From the NCBI GenBank assembly GCA_905250025.1, contig CAJNOJ010000028.1:372001-436000 (forward strand): a stretch of 64,000 nucleotides of DNA, written 5' to 3'. This stretch comes from Adineta ricciae. Taxonomy: Eukaryota; Rotifera; Eurotatoria; Adinetida; Adinetidae. Under the pieces are notes generated by a model. That model did not search any database. It saw only the letters and a list, made by a program, of their open reading frames with translations, and was not told where the DNA came from. The translations under genes were made by a program, and so were the position numbers. Within the stretch, counting starts at the first letter, position 1; each line of letters opens with the position of its first letter. Shown in pieces: positions 1 to 18,740 of this stretch.

Positions 1-72
1 TCACGATTTTCATTAAAGAATATATCAAATTTTCGTACAGAACAATGAAGTTGTCTACAAAACACACTTATT

Positions 73-5708
<5,636 letters not shown>

Positions 5709-7405
5709 TTTTTAAACTAAATAGAAATTCTATCAGTACAGTTAATCTTTCGAGTCGATTGAACTCTTTCATTTGTCGTGTATGATCGGCTTTCGCTACT
5801 TCCCACTCAATTAAAGAAATATCCATTATTTTCTTTTGTAGAAGACTTTGGAAGAAAGCTTTCTCTTATGATCTTTCCTGAAGGTTATAATTGAGAGCAA
5901 CGGAATCGAATTCAATTACGTCTTATTTGTACTTCGCAGATTCTCAACTAATAGAACGATGTCGTAAGCAATTTGTCATAAGGGGAAATTGTTGTATCGA
6001 ATGTAGCTCGTTACTGTTTTTAGTAACAACCATTTGATATACTTAATGTAAATAAATGCATTAGTTTCTCTGTCTATTGTTCCTGTGTTCACTGTGAATT
6101 GCCGCTAAAATGGAACATAATAACATTAATAATCTTTATTATAATCATTGAATTTCTGTGGAAAATTCAGTAGCGTCTACATGAAACTGAAACTCTCGTG
6201 AGATTTGTTTTGTTTATTATCTCCGAAGTAATCGAATTACTAACCGCGTGTCATTTCTTCTGATGTAGTAATAGAAAAATCCGACTTACGAATAAAATAT
6301 AACACCCTGGTAAATGTCTGCTGGACTATTGCGAAGTCTGTTTATCAGGAAGAGGCAAAGCTAACATATATTTCAGTACCAATCAACACCAACTCGATGA
6401 TAATCCAATACAATGCGTAGCATTGACGGTCCTTAACGTCTATATCAGCCTAGTCTATTTAGTCGCTAAATAAACGGGGTTATTTTTCAATATGAAATGC
6501 AAAGAAAAGAAACTTAGTCAACTGTAACAAATCTCATCATTCGTTGACTGTGTGTTCGTTTTTTTTTGACAGAATGAGACTAATCAAAATCAAAAGTAAA
6601 TACATTTCGATATAAAAATTTGGTGCGTAATCGAAAGGATTCATTTCATCAGGCAACACATTTCGTTCTCAATTTTCCGTGCTGTTTAGTCTTTTGCTCG
6701 TCTTGATTTTGGCTAAACGCTACATGTTATCAATTGAATTCGATCTTAATTAACCTTGCATACTACTATTTTGATTAATAAACAGCAGAAAAATTGCTTG
6801 CCCTTTCGAGTATTTATTGCCGGTAGAATAGGAGAAAAAGGAGGCTATTGAGAGAAGAAAACGTAGAAACAAATCTCTCGAACAACCAACGCAGCGTTCT
6901 TTCAAGGTTGTTCAGTCCACAAACAGCGCATAAGAAAGTATTCTGAGATGATAGTGAAGAAAAAAGGAAGTTACTTACCAGAGAACAAGGGAGAAACGTT
7001 GATTCGCAAACGAGTTCTCTGTGATATGTCGCGATTTCAATCAATTTCACGCATATCTTTTATTGCAAAGGTTATATTCTATTATTTCCTTTTTTCTGCT
7101 GTACCAAGAATATAATTCACAAGTTGTTTCAACAATAAACTTCATTTTTTGTTACTGCTGGAAAGCATCTTTTTTCCTTTTCACATGCTGTGATTTATAG
7201 CATGAAAAGTTCTGTTATAACTTGCTCGATCATGGCGTGTCATCTTCAGGAATATATCATTGGTTGAGAATAACAACTTCTACATATGGTTGATTGTTCT
7301 GATTGGTCATATTTGGTCTGACGTTCAGTCATAGATAATTTACTTAGCATGATGTCTGCTTATGAAATAAACAACAGTATATAGAAGTATTTTCTTTTCG
7401 GCTAG
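5709..7405. other. Intergenic region between divergent ABCC and PIGK genes
   Basis: AT-rich sequence with no coding region I can support. It holds the 5' sides of both neighbours. An acceptor-like TATTTAG lies about 8 bases before the ABCC start codon. On the PIGK side a TTTTCGGCTAG stretch touches the ATG. Short open frames here lack family features. Confidence 0.6.
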
Positions 7406-8783
7406 ATGTTGTTTCGATTTTTCCTAACGGTGCTTTTATTTCTTGCTATATCTGCGGTTGATCCATTTGAAAAATTTGCTGAAGCAACTACACGGCATAC
7501 AAATAACTGGGCTATTCTAGTGGATACATCACGATTTTGGTTTAACTATCGTCATGTTGCTAATGTACTTTCCATTTATCGCAGTGTGAAACGACTCGGT
7601 AAGATTCTTTCCTTTTCAGATGAGCATATCGATGATCGAAGTAATTAGCTACCATTAAAAACATCCTTCTTAATTGCATAACGAGCTTCCGATGTACTTT
7701 CCTTTTTCCTTCTGACAGACAAACACATCTGTTGCACTTTATACGCGATCCATGCGATATAAGATCAACTTTCCTATCGGGTAAGCAACTGTTGTTAAGA
7801 AAAGTTAGAAGAAGAAAATGACGAGTAGAATCCTTCTTTGTACAGTCAGTCATGTAAAAAAATTAATGGACATTGACAGACAAATTCTATTAGGAACTGT
7901 GTTTAACGAATATTATTTACATTGAGATCTTTGCCATGTAGGAATACCCGATTCGAACATTATTCTGATGTTAGCTGATGATATGGCATGCAACGCTCGA
8001 AACCCACGGCCTGCTGAAATTTTCAATAACGTCGCGGAACAAATCAATGTCTACGGTGACGACGTAGAAGTGGACTATCGTGGCTATGATGTTACTGTCG
8101 AGAATTTCGTTCGTGTTTTAACAAATCGTTTGCCTGAAGTTACGCCTGTGTCTAAGCGTCTTCTCTCCGATGAAAGTTCAAACATATTTATCTACATGAC
8201 TGGCCATGGTGGAGATGGTTTTCTTAAGTTTCAAGACAACGAGGAAATATCGGCTGTTGAATTAGCTGATGTTTTCGAGCAAATGTGGCGTAAGAAACGC
8301 TATCATGAGCTGTTCTTCGTTGTCGATACGTGTCAAGCTGCAACCTTATTCGAAAAATTCTACTCACCGAATATCTTAGCTGTTGGTTCATCGAATCGTG
8401 GTGAAGATTCGCTCTCGCACCATGTCGATCCTAAAATCGGCGTTTATGTTATTGATCGTTTCACATACTATGCACTTGAATTTCTAGAAAAATTGAAGCA
8501 AGATTCGCAAAAGACAATCAACGACTTCTTCCATTGTTGTCCCAAACATTTGTGCATATCGGAAGTGACATGGCGAACGGATTTATTTACGAAACGTGAT
8601 TATCGCAAAACATTATTAACCGATTTCATCGGAAATGTCCGACGAACAGATATTGTTATGATAGATAAACAATTTTCGGATAATATTCTTACAAATTCCA
8701 CGCGAGAAGCAATTGTAGATAAAGAAGAACAATCCAAGCAACAGCAATTTACTTACATTTCACAAATGCCAATCTTGGACTAA
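7406..8783 (+). CDS. PIGK: GPI-anchor transamidase catalytic subunit (PIGK/Gpi8), peptidase family C13
   Basis: Two exons (7406-7598 and 7942-8783) give about 344 residues. The first exon encodes a hydrophobic signal peptide and the start of the caspase-like fold. The second continues with IPDSNIILMLADDMACN and the rest of the domain. The catalytic dyad is present: His153 in TGHGGDG (codon at 8205) and Cys195 in DTCQ (codon at 8331). PIGK cleaves the GPI-attachment signal of proproteins in the ER lumen and transfers them to GPI, within the complex with GPAA1, PIGS, PIGT and PIGU. The protein ends soon after the domain, and I see no C-terminal membrane helix such as the human protein has. It may end early or have a further exon that I missed. 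The ATG directly follows an AG acceptor-like site. Confidence 0.93.
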
Positions 8784-10072
8784 TCTGTGATTCAAATTTG
8801 TATAAAGTTCGCTTTCTTCTCTCTTCTTTACCAGAAAGCAAAGAAAATATCCAATTCATATAGGTTGGAAAAAAAACTTTTTTCGACTTTTTTTTATCAT
8901 CGTAACATCCAGACGGTAATGGTTTCGAAGCTTACTAACAGAATTAGCTAATTCATTGTACAACAAAAGGGATTTTTCGCTTTTGACAATAAACATGACA
9001 CTTGATTATTTCCCCACGAGTTGTATAAATCATCGGGTAGATATTTTTCGCACTTAAGACGTTATTTATCGTAGCAGCAGGTTATAGAGAACAATCGCAT
9101 AGATATCGTTCGTTTTCGAAAGTTATTTGAATATATTTGTGCAAAAGAAAACGCGACATTCCATCTGTTGTTTGTTTATGACGTAGTCAAGTTTCAACGA
9201 GACCCTTGACCTCAATGAGACGAAAACAATTAACATCTGAGGCTTTCGTTTGTATTTCATTAGTAGGAGATAAATCGTTTCCGGATGATGAAAGTCTAAA
9301 TCTCAAAGTCAATGCTGCATTATATGCTATAACAAATAAACATGGGCTACAGTGAATCATACTCGATAAACATCTTATCTTTTCTTATCGTAATAAGCTA
9401 AAAGAACAACGTTATATGCGATAGTTCTTATCTTCTTTGGTAAATCAATACCGGTCTTTCTCTTCATTGGTATTTGTGATAGTGGATAATGCTAGTTTTT
9501 TTTATTTGTAGATTTTCCGTCTTTTATTCATCATCACTGATTTGTTCTTCTATATGAAGATCAATAACTTTCTGGTATGTCTATGTTAATGTTCATTGCC
9601 ATAAATTCTTCGATCACAACTTGTTGAAGGAAACATATGGCAAACTGTTTTCTCTTCGCTACACGAACTATTTTGTCTTTCTCTCTCTTTACATTTCTCG
9701 CCGTACAATAAACAGACCTTTACCCAGTCATTTTTTCTCTCTCTTTTTTCTTCTTTGCATTTAACAAGGTACATTCGCTGAACAACCTTCATCAGTGTTA
9801 CAAAAGGAAATTTTGCCCATCAATAGAAGGCGTGTGAAATATACTTGCCCCTCTATCATTGACATTGACGTCTTTCTTAATCTTACCTGAAGAACTTGTA
9901 CGTCTATTTTGAAACATTCTTCTCTTTTCGTTTGACTAACATACACAGCATACGTGTCATCTGTGAATGAGTCATTTTGTACACGAGTACACCGATAGGT
10001 TATTGTCTAATTTGGGATTTTCTCTTGTAGTATTAGGATTGAATATTACACAACGACTGATTCTTGCCAACA
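8784..10072. other. Intergenic region between PIGK and lipin
   Basis: About 1.3 kb of AT-rich sequence with homopolymer T and A runs and no reading frame I trust. A TTTTCTCTTGTAG acceptor-like site near 10018-10030 precedes the lipin start by about 40 bases and may serve a 5' UTR intron or trans-splicing. Confidence 0.55.
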
Positions 10073-13000
10073 ATGACCTCAATAACGCGTAAATTATTTT
10101 CTACATTAACAACTGCCTATAGAAATATCAATCCGTCCACATTGAATGGTAACTAGTCTTTCTTATTGTCCGGTGTCTATCAGTTCTTATCTTTTTCTAG
10201 GTGCTATTGATATAATTGTTGTTAAGCAAGAAGATGGAACATTTCGCTGTACACCATTTCATGTTCGTTTTGGCAAATTAGGTGTTTTACAAAGTTTACA
10301 AAATAAGGTACGTCGAAAAACGTTATATACCTTAAATCAGTCGTGCATCGAACTCGACAGATTTGATTTTGTACTTTGAGTTCACTCGTTACCAAAAGGA
10401 TCGAATTCAAGGTCTACTTGTTTTAGGTTTATATAAACATAAATGATGTACCAGTCGAAGATATATTCATGCAATTGGGTGAAGCCGGTGAAGCTGTTTT
10501 CATTGAAGAGCAAACTGTATGTGACTAGAGTACTTCAGTAAACGTAATTCAACTCTTGTGTTTGATTGGAATTTAGAATACACCAGTTATTGCACCAACA
10601 CGTCATTTAGAACTGTCTGATTCGAATAATTTTCTTGATCCAGATAATTCGGTTTCACTAGACCCTGATGCAAATGTACATAAGCACCTGTCAAATATCG
10701 ATTGCTCACCGCAAATAATTAATAAAGAACTTGATGAAATAAAAGCCAATGAAACTGATCAGTCGAGAGGCAAATATGCTTACGATGAGGATACCAAGCC
10801 AACAATAAATATCGATGTATTACATTCCAACACTATCATTTCAGCCCGTCGCCGACATAAACGACGATTATTGAATCGTTCCGGCCAATTCATTAGACAA
10901 ATTAGTGAAGATGATGAGCAAGACATCTTCCAGCAATTCTCTTCGTTAAAACGTCGTGCACGTGCGCGAAAACGTGATTCAACACCAGTTACAGCAGGTG
11001 TAACAACAGATTCAGATTTATCAACAAATAAAGACGCGAGGCTTCGTTCATCAATTACACTTCTACGTAAACGTAGTGCAAGCGAAAACGACGTTCCATT
11101 ATTTCAATTTGATTTCGAACCAAACCCATCTGTCGACGTTCCCAGTCGTCTCAACAGTATTGACAGTCGACCAAAAACTCTTAATTTAAATGGTATAAAT
11201 AAAGAATGTTCGATGAATGAAGATAATTCTACTGATAATGATGGCAACGTTCTACGAACTCTCTCAGATCCGATAATAATTGATCAAACGCAGGAACCAA
11301 TAATCACTACTAACGAATCAACAGATGCACTGGATAGTTCAGTTTTATCTCAATCAGCTCCCTTAGAAGGTGTCAATACGAATACAATTCGTGTTAGTCA
11401 ATCCGACGAGCACAGCAACGATTTTTACACACATGCAGATTATTCGCCAACATCTTCTTATCAAAGGTACGTTTAGAAAATAATTTCATATCTCTTCAGC
11501 TTGATATGTTTTTCTTTAGTGCCCTATCTCCACGACCAACAAGTCCGAAATCGGATACGGAGTATGAATTAGAAAAATCTTCTCAAGCATCGCCAAATGT
11601 TGGTTGGCAATGGAAATGGGGTGAATTGCCTGAACAACGACGCAGTGTTTTCCGATATCTATGGCCATCATCAAAGAAACTAACACCACAAGAAGGCATG
11701 TATCTAGACGACATAACAAACAATCGATGTGCTGACCGGTCACTGTATTTACCACGATTGTAAGTTGCTTTTTTTTCGTATGTAGGAACGTGTTTTGCAG
11801 AAAGTGCAAACGTTCATTTTATTCAGAGAACATCATCAACACCAACAACGAGCGGGAAATGACGACGATCAAGAGTCCGGAACGGGAAATTCAATACCAC
11901 AATCGCCATTCCGAGAACATGAAACTTCGTATGTAAATCGACATTTCGAACCGTATACAATACCAACTCTCACTTTCAGTTGTCTCCTTGGCGATGCGCA
12001 ATTATCCCTTTGTGGTAATCTCAATAAATCAACAGCCATTACTGATGAAATGTTCACTGCTGATCTTGTTTCCTACGAAACATTTGCTAACAATCCTTCG
12101 ATTATCAACGATCCAAATTTAGTCGTACGCATCAATGGAAAGTATGTTATTAGGAGCTCTGTTTCTGAATATCAACCGAATACTATCATCGACTCTTTAG
12201 ATACTACAATTGGAATGTTGCTTCAGCTCTTATTACTGCTACGAGTATATTTCATAAGCCATTACCTGTCGAAGCGATTGAACAATTACAAGACAAACAT
12301 ATGAAACAAGAAAAACCACGTGCAACAGGAAGTGGCTGGTGGTTACCGTTCTACAGTAAAAAAGTGAGAAAAATCGCTTGCGTTCCATTTTCTACTGATC
12401 ATTTGTTCTTTTTTCTTCACAGCCGGATTTGAAAATTGAAGCTGCTAAAGTAACCACACCAGTAACAGCCGCTGACACTATTCCAACAGTTGCTAAATCG
12501 GAAATAATCCAATCAACTACAACTCGTCCTGAGTCGCTTGATACTCCAAAATCGGAAATACTAGCACCGACATTACTTCGCCCCGAGACTTTGCCGAACC
12601 TTAAACCAGATAAAAATTCGTAAGTTCAACATTATCTTCGTTTCTTTCAGTTAGCAAACTTTTCTTATTCGCAGTAAATCAGATAACGATAGCGAACAGG
12701 AAGATAGTGAAGTACAAAAATTAACTGCAAAAATGGAAGAAGCAAAAGTTCAAATTCGACCCCATTCATCGTCAACGCATTCAACTCAACAAACAACTCT
12801 AAGAAAAACAATGATACTCTCATCTGATCAATTGAAACGTTTAAATCTTAAATTAGGCAAGAATAAAGTTGAATTCAGTGTCACAACTGCATTACAAGGT
12901 ACAACGACCGTTGAATCGAACATTTTCCTTTTCGATCACATGACAAAATTTGTCATTTCTGATATCGATGGAACAATTACCAAGTAAGACTTCTTGTTGG

Positions 13001-13985
13001 AATTGTTCGATTGACTGTCACTGTTCATCGTAGATCTGATGTTTTGGGTCATGTCATCCCATTAGTCGGTGGTGATTGGTCACATGATGGTATTGCCGAA
13101 TTCTTCAATGCTATTCAAGAGAATGGCTATCAGTTTATTTACTTATCGGCACGCGCCATTGGACAAAGCCAAATAACACGAAATTTCTTAAGAAATATTA
13201 AGCAATCCGATAGAGAATTACCATCAGGACCATTGCTTATCTCACCGGATACATTATTGGCCGCACTTTATCGGTTGGTTTTCCTCGTGTCATATTCGAT
13301 CGATGTATTTACTATTTACTTATTCTAGAGAAGTGATTGCAAAGAAACCGGAAGATTTCAAAATTGAATGTTTGAAAAATATCGCTAGTCTTTATCCTGG
13401 CAAGAACCCGTTCTATGCTGGCTTTGGCAATCGAATTAATGTATGTAAGAATTGTCAGAAATCGAGCAATGTACTTCTATTATCTTCTCTAGGATCAATG
13501 GGCTTATACTGCGGTTGGTATTCCGGTGACTCGTATTTACACAATAAATTCACGTGGAGAGGTTGTTCGTGAGAAACTATCTAAAGCTCTCTTGACTTCG
13601 TACGCTATCTATCACAGTTTTCTCAGTTTTTATTCTTGAATGCTTTTGTAGGTACAAGAATCTACATGAAATTGTTGATCTTTTGTTTCCGCCAATGGAT
13701 TCGTTTCATGCCAGTGAAAATTATTCAGATTACACGTATTGGCACAAAGAACCTGCAGTCGAATCTTTCGAGGATCAAATGCGTGCAGATTTAGAAGAAA
13801 TCTCTAAACGACAAAAGCCGAATAAATCGAATGCGAAAAATAAAACAACGACAACATCGGCTGCATCAACGCCAACGACGACTAGTCCATCCAAAGCAAC
13901 ACCAACAACAACTGTATTGAAACCTAGTGGCGATAAATTGTTGACCATTGCTCAAGTGACGGAAAATAATGTCAAACGAGCATAA
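10073..13985 (+). CDS. LPIN: Lipin, phosphatidate phosphatase
   Basis: A multi-exon lipin. The first exon (10073-10148) encodes [20 protein letters not shown] and splices to 10201-10307, giving the N-lipin signature [13 protein letters not shown] and [12 protein letters not shown]. The exon from 10427 continues N-lipin. A long acidic, Ser/Thr-rich middle (about 10577-12620) carries Lys/Arg-rich clusters ([11 protein letters not shown] near 10850) that may act as a nuclear signal. The C-lipin phosphatase domain carries the catalytic DxDGT motif as DIDGT at 12961-12975, followed by [17 protein letters not shown], and runs to LFPP near 13690. Lipin dephosphorylates phosphatidate to diacylglycerol on ER membranes and can act as a nuclear co-regulator. 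The tail is Thr/Lys-rich, low complexity. Individual middle splice sites are approximate. Confidence 0.93.
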
Positions 13986-14524
13986 ATGGCGAACAACTAG
14001 GAAAAAAAAAGAATTTACTCTTATTCCTGCTATAAGTTAATCTTTATTCGAGAATTGTGTCAGATAAGATATCTAACAACGATGTACATGCCCATTCCTT
14101 GATTTTATTTTAACTTTTCACTTCATGATTACTTTGATGAATGTCTGTTCGTTTTCTTTTCATGCCAACTAATGTGCTTGTGTCTATTCGGCTGCGGTTT
14201 TTCTTTCATTTCTCGTCTTCAACTGTTTAAAGCTACACTTATAAGAAGAACTATGGTTACATATTCATACATATATAAACCAAGAGAGCGTTAGATTAAA
14301 ATATACCCGAGATGAGAACTTTTCTTGATGTTGGTCGATTTAGTAATCAACTTCGCTTGGAATTCTAATTATTTTAACAAGCAAAACTTTGTTGATTAGG
14401 AGATAAGCGCTGATGCACCGAAGAATAGTGACTTTAACGAATTCTGTTAAACAGTATTTATTAAATAAGTATACGTTCTGACGGAGGAGTGTGCTGAAAG
14501 TGCAGAATGAAGATCGTCAACGTC
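13986..14524. other. Intergenic region between convergent lipin and NHL genes
   Basis: The 3' ends of lipin (plus) and the NHL protein (minus) face each other here. The sequence is AT-rich with possible polyadenylation-like AATAAA variants. I see no coding frame. Confidence 0.55.
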
Positions 14525-16224
14525 TTACATATACTTTTCACAACCATTTGATATGAGATCAAATCGTTGAACTCGACAATTGTTTGTATCAACAACATAT
14601 AAATTGTAGTCTGCATCAAAACGAATCTGAGACGGACTATTCAACTGTTCGTCGCCGTTGCCAGCGGTTCCATTGCCAATAATAGTTCGACCATGTCGAC
14701 TACCATCTAACCATAAAAGAACACGATGATTAAAAGTATCGACAATGAACATATTTGTGCCAGATGGATCTAGTTGAACAGCAGTAGGACGGTTAAGTTC
14801 ACCCCAACCAGCTACGGTGTTACTGACATTTTTATTATTGATACTATATTTTTGAATGCGGCTATGCAAAGTATCAGCGACGTAGAGAGAAGAAGTTTTT
14901 GGATCATACGCAAGACCTGACGGATGATGAAGCGCTGTCGAATTAGATTTCAACATGTTCTTGTTCTCAAAGACAATGTCAAAGAAATTGGACTCAAAAT
15001 TCCAAGAGAGAATACGGTCATTGTTTGAATCTGCCATTAAGAGTAATGATGCTGTTGCTGCTAGACTTTTGACTTCATTGATTTGATTCGATTGAGATCC
15101 TTGTCCATAGCGGCCGATCAGTGTAACAGCCCTGGGAGAAGTCGAATTACTGTTGAGTGTAAATACCTAGAAATTTATTAAAATTTAAATGACAGATTGT
15201 TATGGACAAATATTAAAAAGAGACATACTTGTATTCGATAGTTGTCTGAATCTGACACATATAGATGATCATGATAAACTATAAAAAAAAAGCATGCGCA
15301 AACATTTTCAAAGATTTTTTCTAAGATTCTACCAGTAAGTGCTGTTGGTTTCGCTAGTAAATTATTCCAAGAACCATATGAACCTGTACCAGCAATTAAA
15401 ACTCCTTCTTTAGCATTTTGATTCCATTTTACAATACGATTGTTGTCGGTATCAGCAATTAGCAACGTTCCATTAGCATATACATAGATGTCTGAAGGGT
15501 GATGCAAACCAGAAAGTGCCGTTGATGGTAAGTTATTAGATAGGCCGGCAACGGTGATACCTTTAGAACTCCAGGACGCTCGTGCAGTGCATAACCGTTT
15601 GGATGCTAGAGATACAAATCATATTAGATATGAGAAAATAGATGGGAATTATCGAATACCTAAGGCACGCTGTGAATTTGTTGTTTTTGGTGAAGCTAAA
15701 AATTAAAATAAATAAAATAATTTACTTTCATTAATAATACATAAACTCGATAATTTCAAATGTAAAATCCGCCTACCAGTTGACGTTGGGAATTTAATTG
15801 GGAAGGAGGGCTTTGGGCAATACGGATTTTCTGCATAGAATAACAAGAAACTTTTACTACATATATATGTATTGATTGATGAAAAGACTCACTCTTCAAT
15901 TGCGTTAGAACAACCGGTATGCCAATAACTGATCCAAGCAATAATACAGTAAATACAACTAGAGATATCGCACAACCTACTGATTTCCTAAACGAAATAG
16001 GCCTTGTTATCTATTAACAATCGAAATTGAAAAATTCCTCTACCAATTAATCTTTTGGGACTGAATATCTTGCTGTGCGTCGACGCGTCGCTGTTGTTGC
16101 GAAAACGTATGTCGAATAGAGTCTAACTAAAATTCAAATCACATGCAGCTTCCTTCGACGAATATCTGAATGAAATATTTACTGTCGGTTGAATTCGGCC
16201 AGACTTCGCGCGTAACCAAATCAT
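14525..16224 (-). CDS. NHL-repeat type II membrane protein (left copy)
   Basis: Read on the minus strand from an ATG at 16224. The first exon reads MIWLRAKSGRIQPT and splices to a Gln/Arg-rich cytoplasmic segment (FSQQQRRVDAQQ). A membrane helix follows near 15900-15990 (AISLVVFTVLLLGSVIGIPV). Several NHL repeats then run to the stop at 14525, with typical blocks such as NLYVVDTNNCRVQRFD, LYVADTLHSRIQKY and LLIADTDNNRIVKW. NHL repeats fold as a six-bladed beta-propeller, here probably outside the cell or in the lumen. The partner and function are unknown. The gene is head to head with a paralogue at 16738-18401. The ATG and the first two small exons are my inference; the NHL part is clear. 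Confidence 0.85.
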
Positions 16225-16737
16225 ATGTGTATATCGTCAACAAAAAGCAGTTTGCTAGAAACAAAGAAAAATGAGAACGAGCTGAATATACAACATTTCA
16301 GAAAGTAATTAGTAGAAGATATTTAAAAAAAAAGAGCCTATCTAATAAAAATTTCAAGTATAGCTGATATTCTCGTTGCTTGAAAACAATAGAGGAAAGT
16401 CATTTGCTTCAAAGAACTTTCATTAACTAATGTAGTCGTGATCTAGTAGTAATGAAATATATCTACGTGAACGGTGAGTGCAGACTATTATGTGCATAGA
16501 ACTCTAGTAATAAAAATTTATCATTTGAATTTGAGATTTCAAAATGGTCTGTTGTGCATAGGAAAATATTTATTTATTGAACAAATACACATGTGCTATG
16601 CCTACGCAGAATACGCCATATTCAAATGAGAATAGATGTGCTTACTTGACTAATATGTTAGTTGTTCTTTAGTCTACGAGAAAATTTTATTTATCAACAG
16701 AATATGCTAGAATAATCCTTCTCATTTTCAGATCAAA
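16225..16737. promoter_or_regulatory. Shared upstream region of head-to-head NHL genes
   Basis: About 510 bp separate the two divergent NHL starts. It is AT-rich and probably holds both promoters. A TTTTCAG acceptor-like site sits just before the right-hand ATG (16738). No individual promoter element can be named from the sequence. Confidence 0.4.
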
Positions 16738-18401
16738 ATGGAACTAACAACGGCTAGTGTTCGCGTAAGTTTAACGAGATATGGTTCAACCGTCTGCTAT
16801 CATCTTGTAACATAACGTATCTTGTTAGTCGGATAATCGGCAACCTCCAGAAATAACAGAGCAACCACATCCAGCGTCAAGATGGTGGATGCGACATCAC
16901 ATGCATATCGGATTAGCAAGTCTGGCTGGTTCAGCTATCTTGATGTGTATTGTGGCGGTGATTCTTCTGCCAATTGCAGTGCGCAAACCATCAGACGGTT
17001 TGTATTGAAAAATAAACGAAAGGAAACAAAGCTTGTTATGAATGTTCGACTTTAGATGAAGAACCATGTACAACAGGAATACCATTCGGTCCGTGGAGCA
17101 CACCATCAACACGTTAGTTTCAATTTCTGCTTCACTCATTGATATTAGACAATACCTATAACATACTTTTTCTGTGTAGTAAAACTCAATAACACGAATC
17201 GCTTCAATTTCTCATATGTAGACACACAGAGAGGTAGTTTCATCTTAAATCTGTCAGCATTTTATCACCCCTTATCAAACTATAGCTAGTTTTGATCTTT
17301 TGTGTGCATTGAATGCTACCTGGAAGATTCATGGAATTACAATTGCTGGTTCATCCAATGACTCGAATTTGTTCTCACGAGCAAATCTGAATCATCCAAA
17401 TGATATATTATTAACTACAGGCGGTAGTTTATTTATTGCCGATTCTGAAAATCATCGTATTGTTTATTGGCCGACGAATGTAACAGAAGGTCAGATTGTT
17501 ATCGGAACAGGCACAGTTGGTTCATGGGCTAATTTACTTAAATATGCCGCTGCTGTTGTAGGTAAATAAAAAGTACTGATAAGCTTCTTCTCAATTTATC
17601 TGAATATGAAAGTACTGAGGTTGTCTTCGCTGAACTTTCGTCTTTTGTAGCATGGAATGATCAATTGATTGTTTCGGATCTTGGCAATTATCGAATTATG
17701 GCATTTCCACTCAGCACAGACCAAGAAGCGCCCGATGGTGTGACGATTGTTGGTCAATATGGTGCTGGATCAGCTTTGAATCAGATCAATTCTGTCTACT
17801 ATATGTGTGTAGATTCAATTCGTGGAATACTTTATTTGTCCGATTTTGAAAATCATCGTGTATTAAATATGAACCTCACAGATTATAAATTACAACTAGT
17901 AGTCGGCACTGGTTTCAATGGGTCGAATAATGTTAGTCTTAATCTTCCATTAGGTATTACTGTCGATGAGAACACTCGAGCATTGTATGTCGCCGATTCT
18001 CGAAATCATCGGGTACAAAAATTCGATTTGAATTCAAAGGAAGGTGTAACAGTAGCAGGTGGACGAAGCTACGGATCAAATCTCTCGCAACTGTACTTCC
18101 CCTCTGGTATAGCCATTGATACCATTGGGAATATTTATGTCGCAGATACCGGAAACCATCGCATTGTTCAGTGGTTAATCGGCGCTCGACAAGGCCGTTT
18201 AATCGCAGGTGAAAAGTGGCTACATATACATTCCAAATGATCATTATCTTTCTTATTCTAGGTACTGGCATATCAGGTAACAACAACAGTCAACTGAATC
18301 ATCCAGTCCAACTGAAATTTGATCAATATTATAATCTCTACATTGTCGATAGGAACAATAGCAGAATACAACGTTTTGATTTAATATTGAATGGTTGTTA
18401 A
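16738..18401 (+). CDS. NHL-repeat type II membrane protein (right copy)
   Basis: The first exon (16738-16764) reads MELTTASVR and splices to an exon from 16829. That exon has a short cytoplasmic part and a membrane helix (IGLASLAGSAILMCIVAVIL). Later exons, mainly 17289-17560, 17649-18207 and 18262-18401, carry five to six NHL repeats such as LFIADSENHRIVYW, LYVADSRNHRVQKFD and IYVADTGNHRIVQW. The last blade ends LYIVDRNNSRIQRFD before the stop at 18399-18401. The layout matches the divergent left copy, so the pair is an inverted duplication. The beta-propeller faces outward in this topology; no ligand can be inferred. Confidence 0.88.
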
Positions 18402-18740
18402 ACAACCTGTAAATTATGAAAACATTGTACTTATTTTGTCTCTGCACTTTCTTTTGTCAAAATAATACATATACGCATGTGCACAAATTAAATCTTTGAC
18501 AAAAAAATTAGACAAGAACTAATCATAATACGAACAATAGTGTGTAGCGTAGCGTTAGTCTATTTATATGTAAATGTTCTGAAGCGAAGCGTCATCTTTC
18601 GCCTCGTAGGACTTACTCGCTCTTAAATCTGTCAAATTACAATGTTCTGTTTCTGACATAGTCGCAGGAAATACGTGAGCATTGAAAAAATGTTGAATAA
18701 TAGCATTCTTTTTTCTACTCATTGACTCTCCAATGCATCC
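18402..18740. other. Short intergenic region between NHL and TMEM245-like genes
   Basis: About 340 bp, AT-rich, no coding frame supported. Both flanking genes are on the plus strand. Confidence 0.5.
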
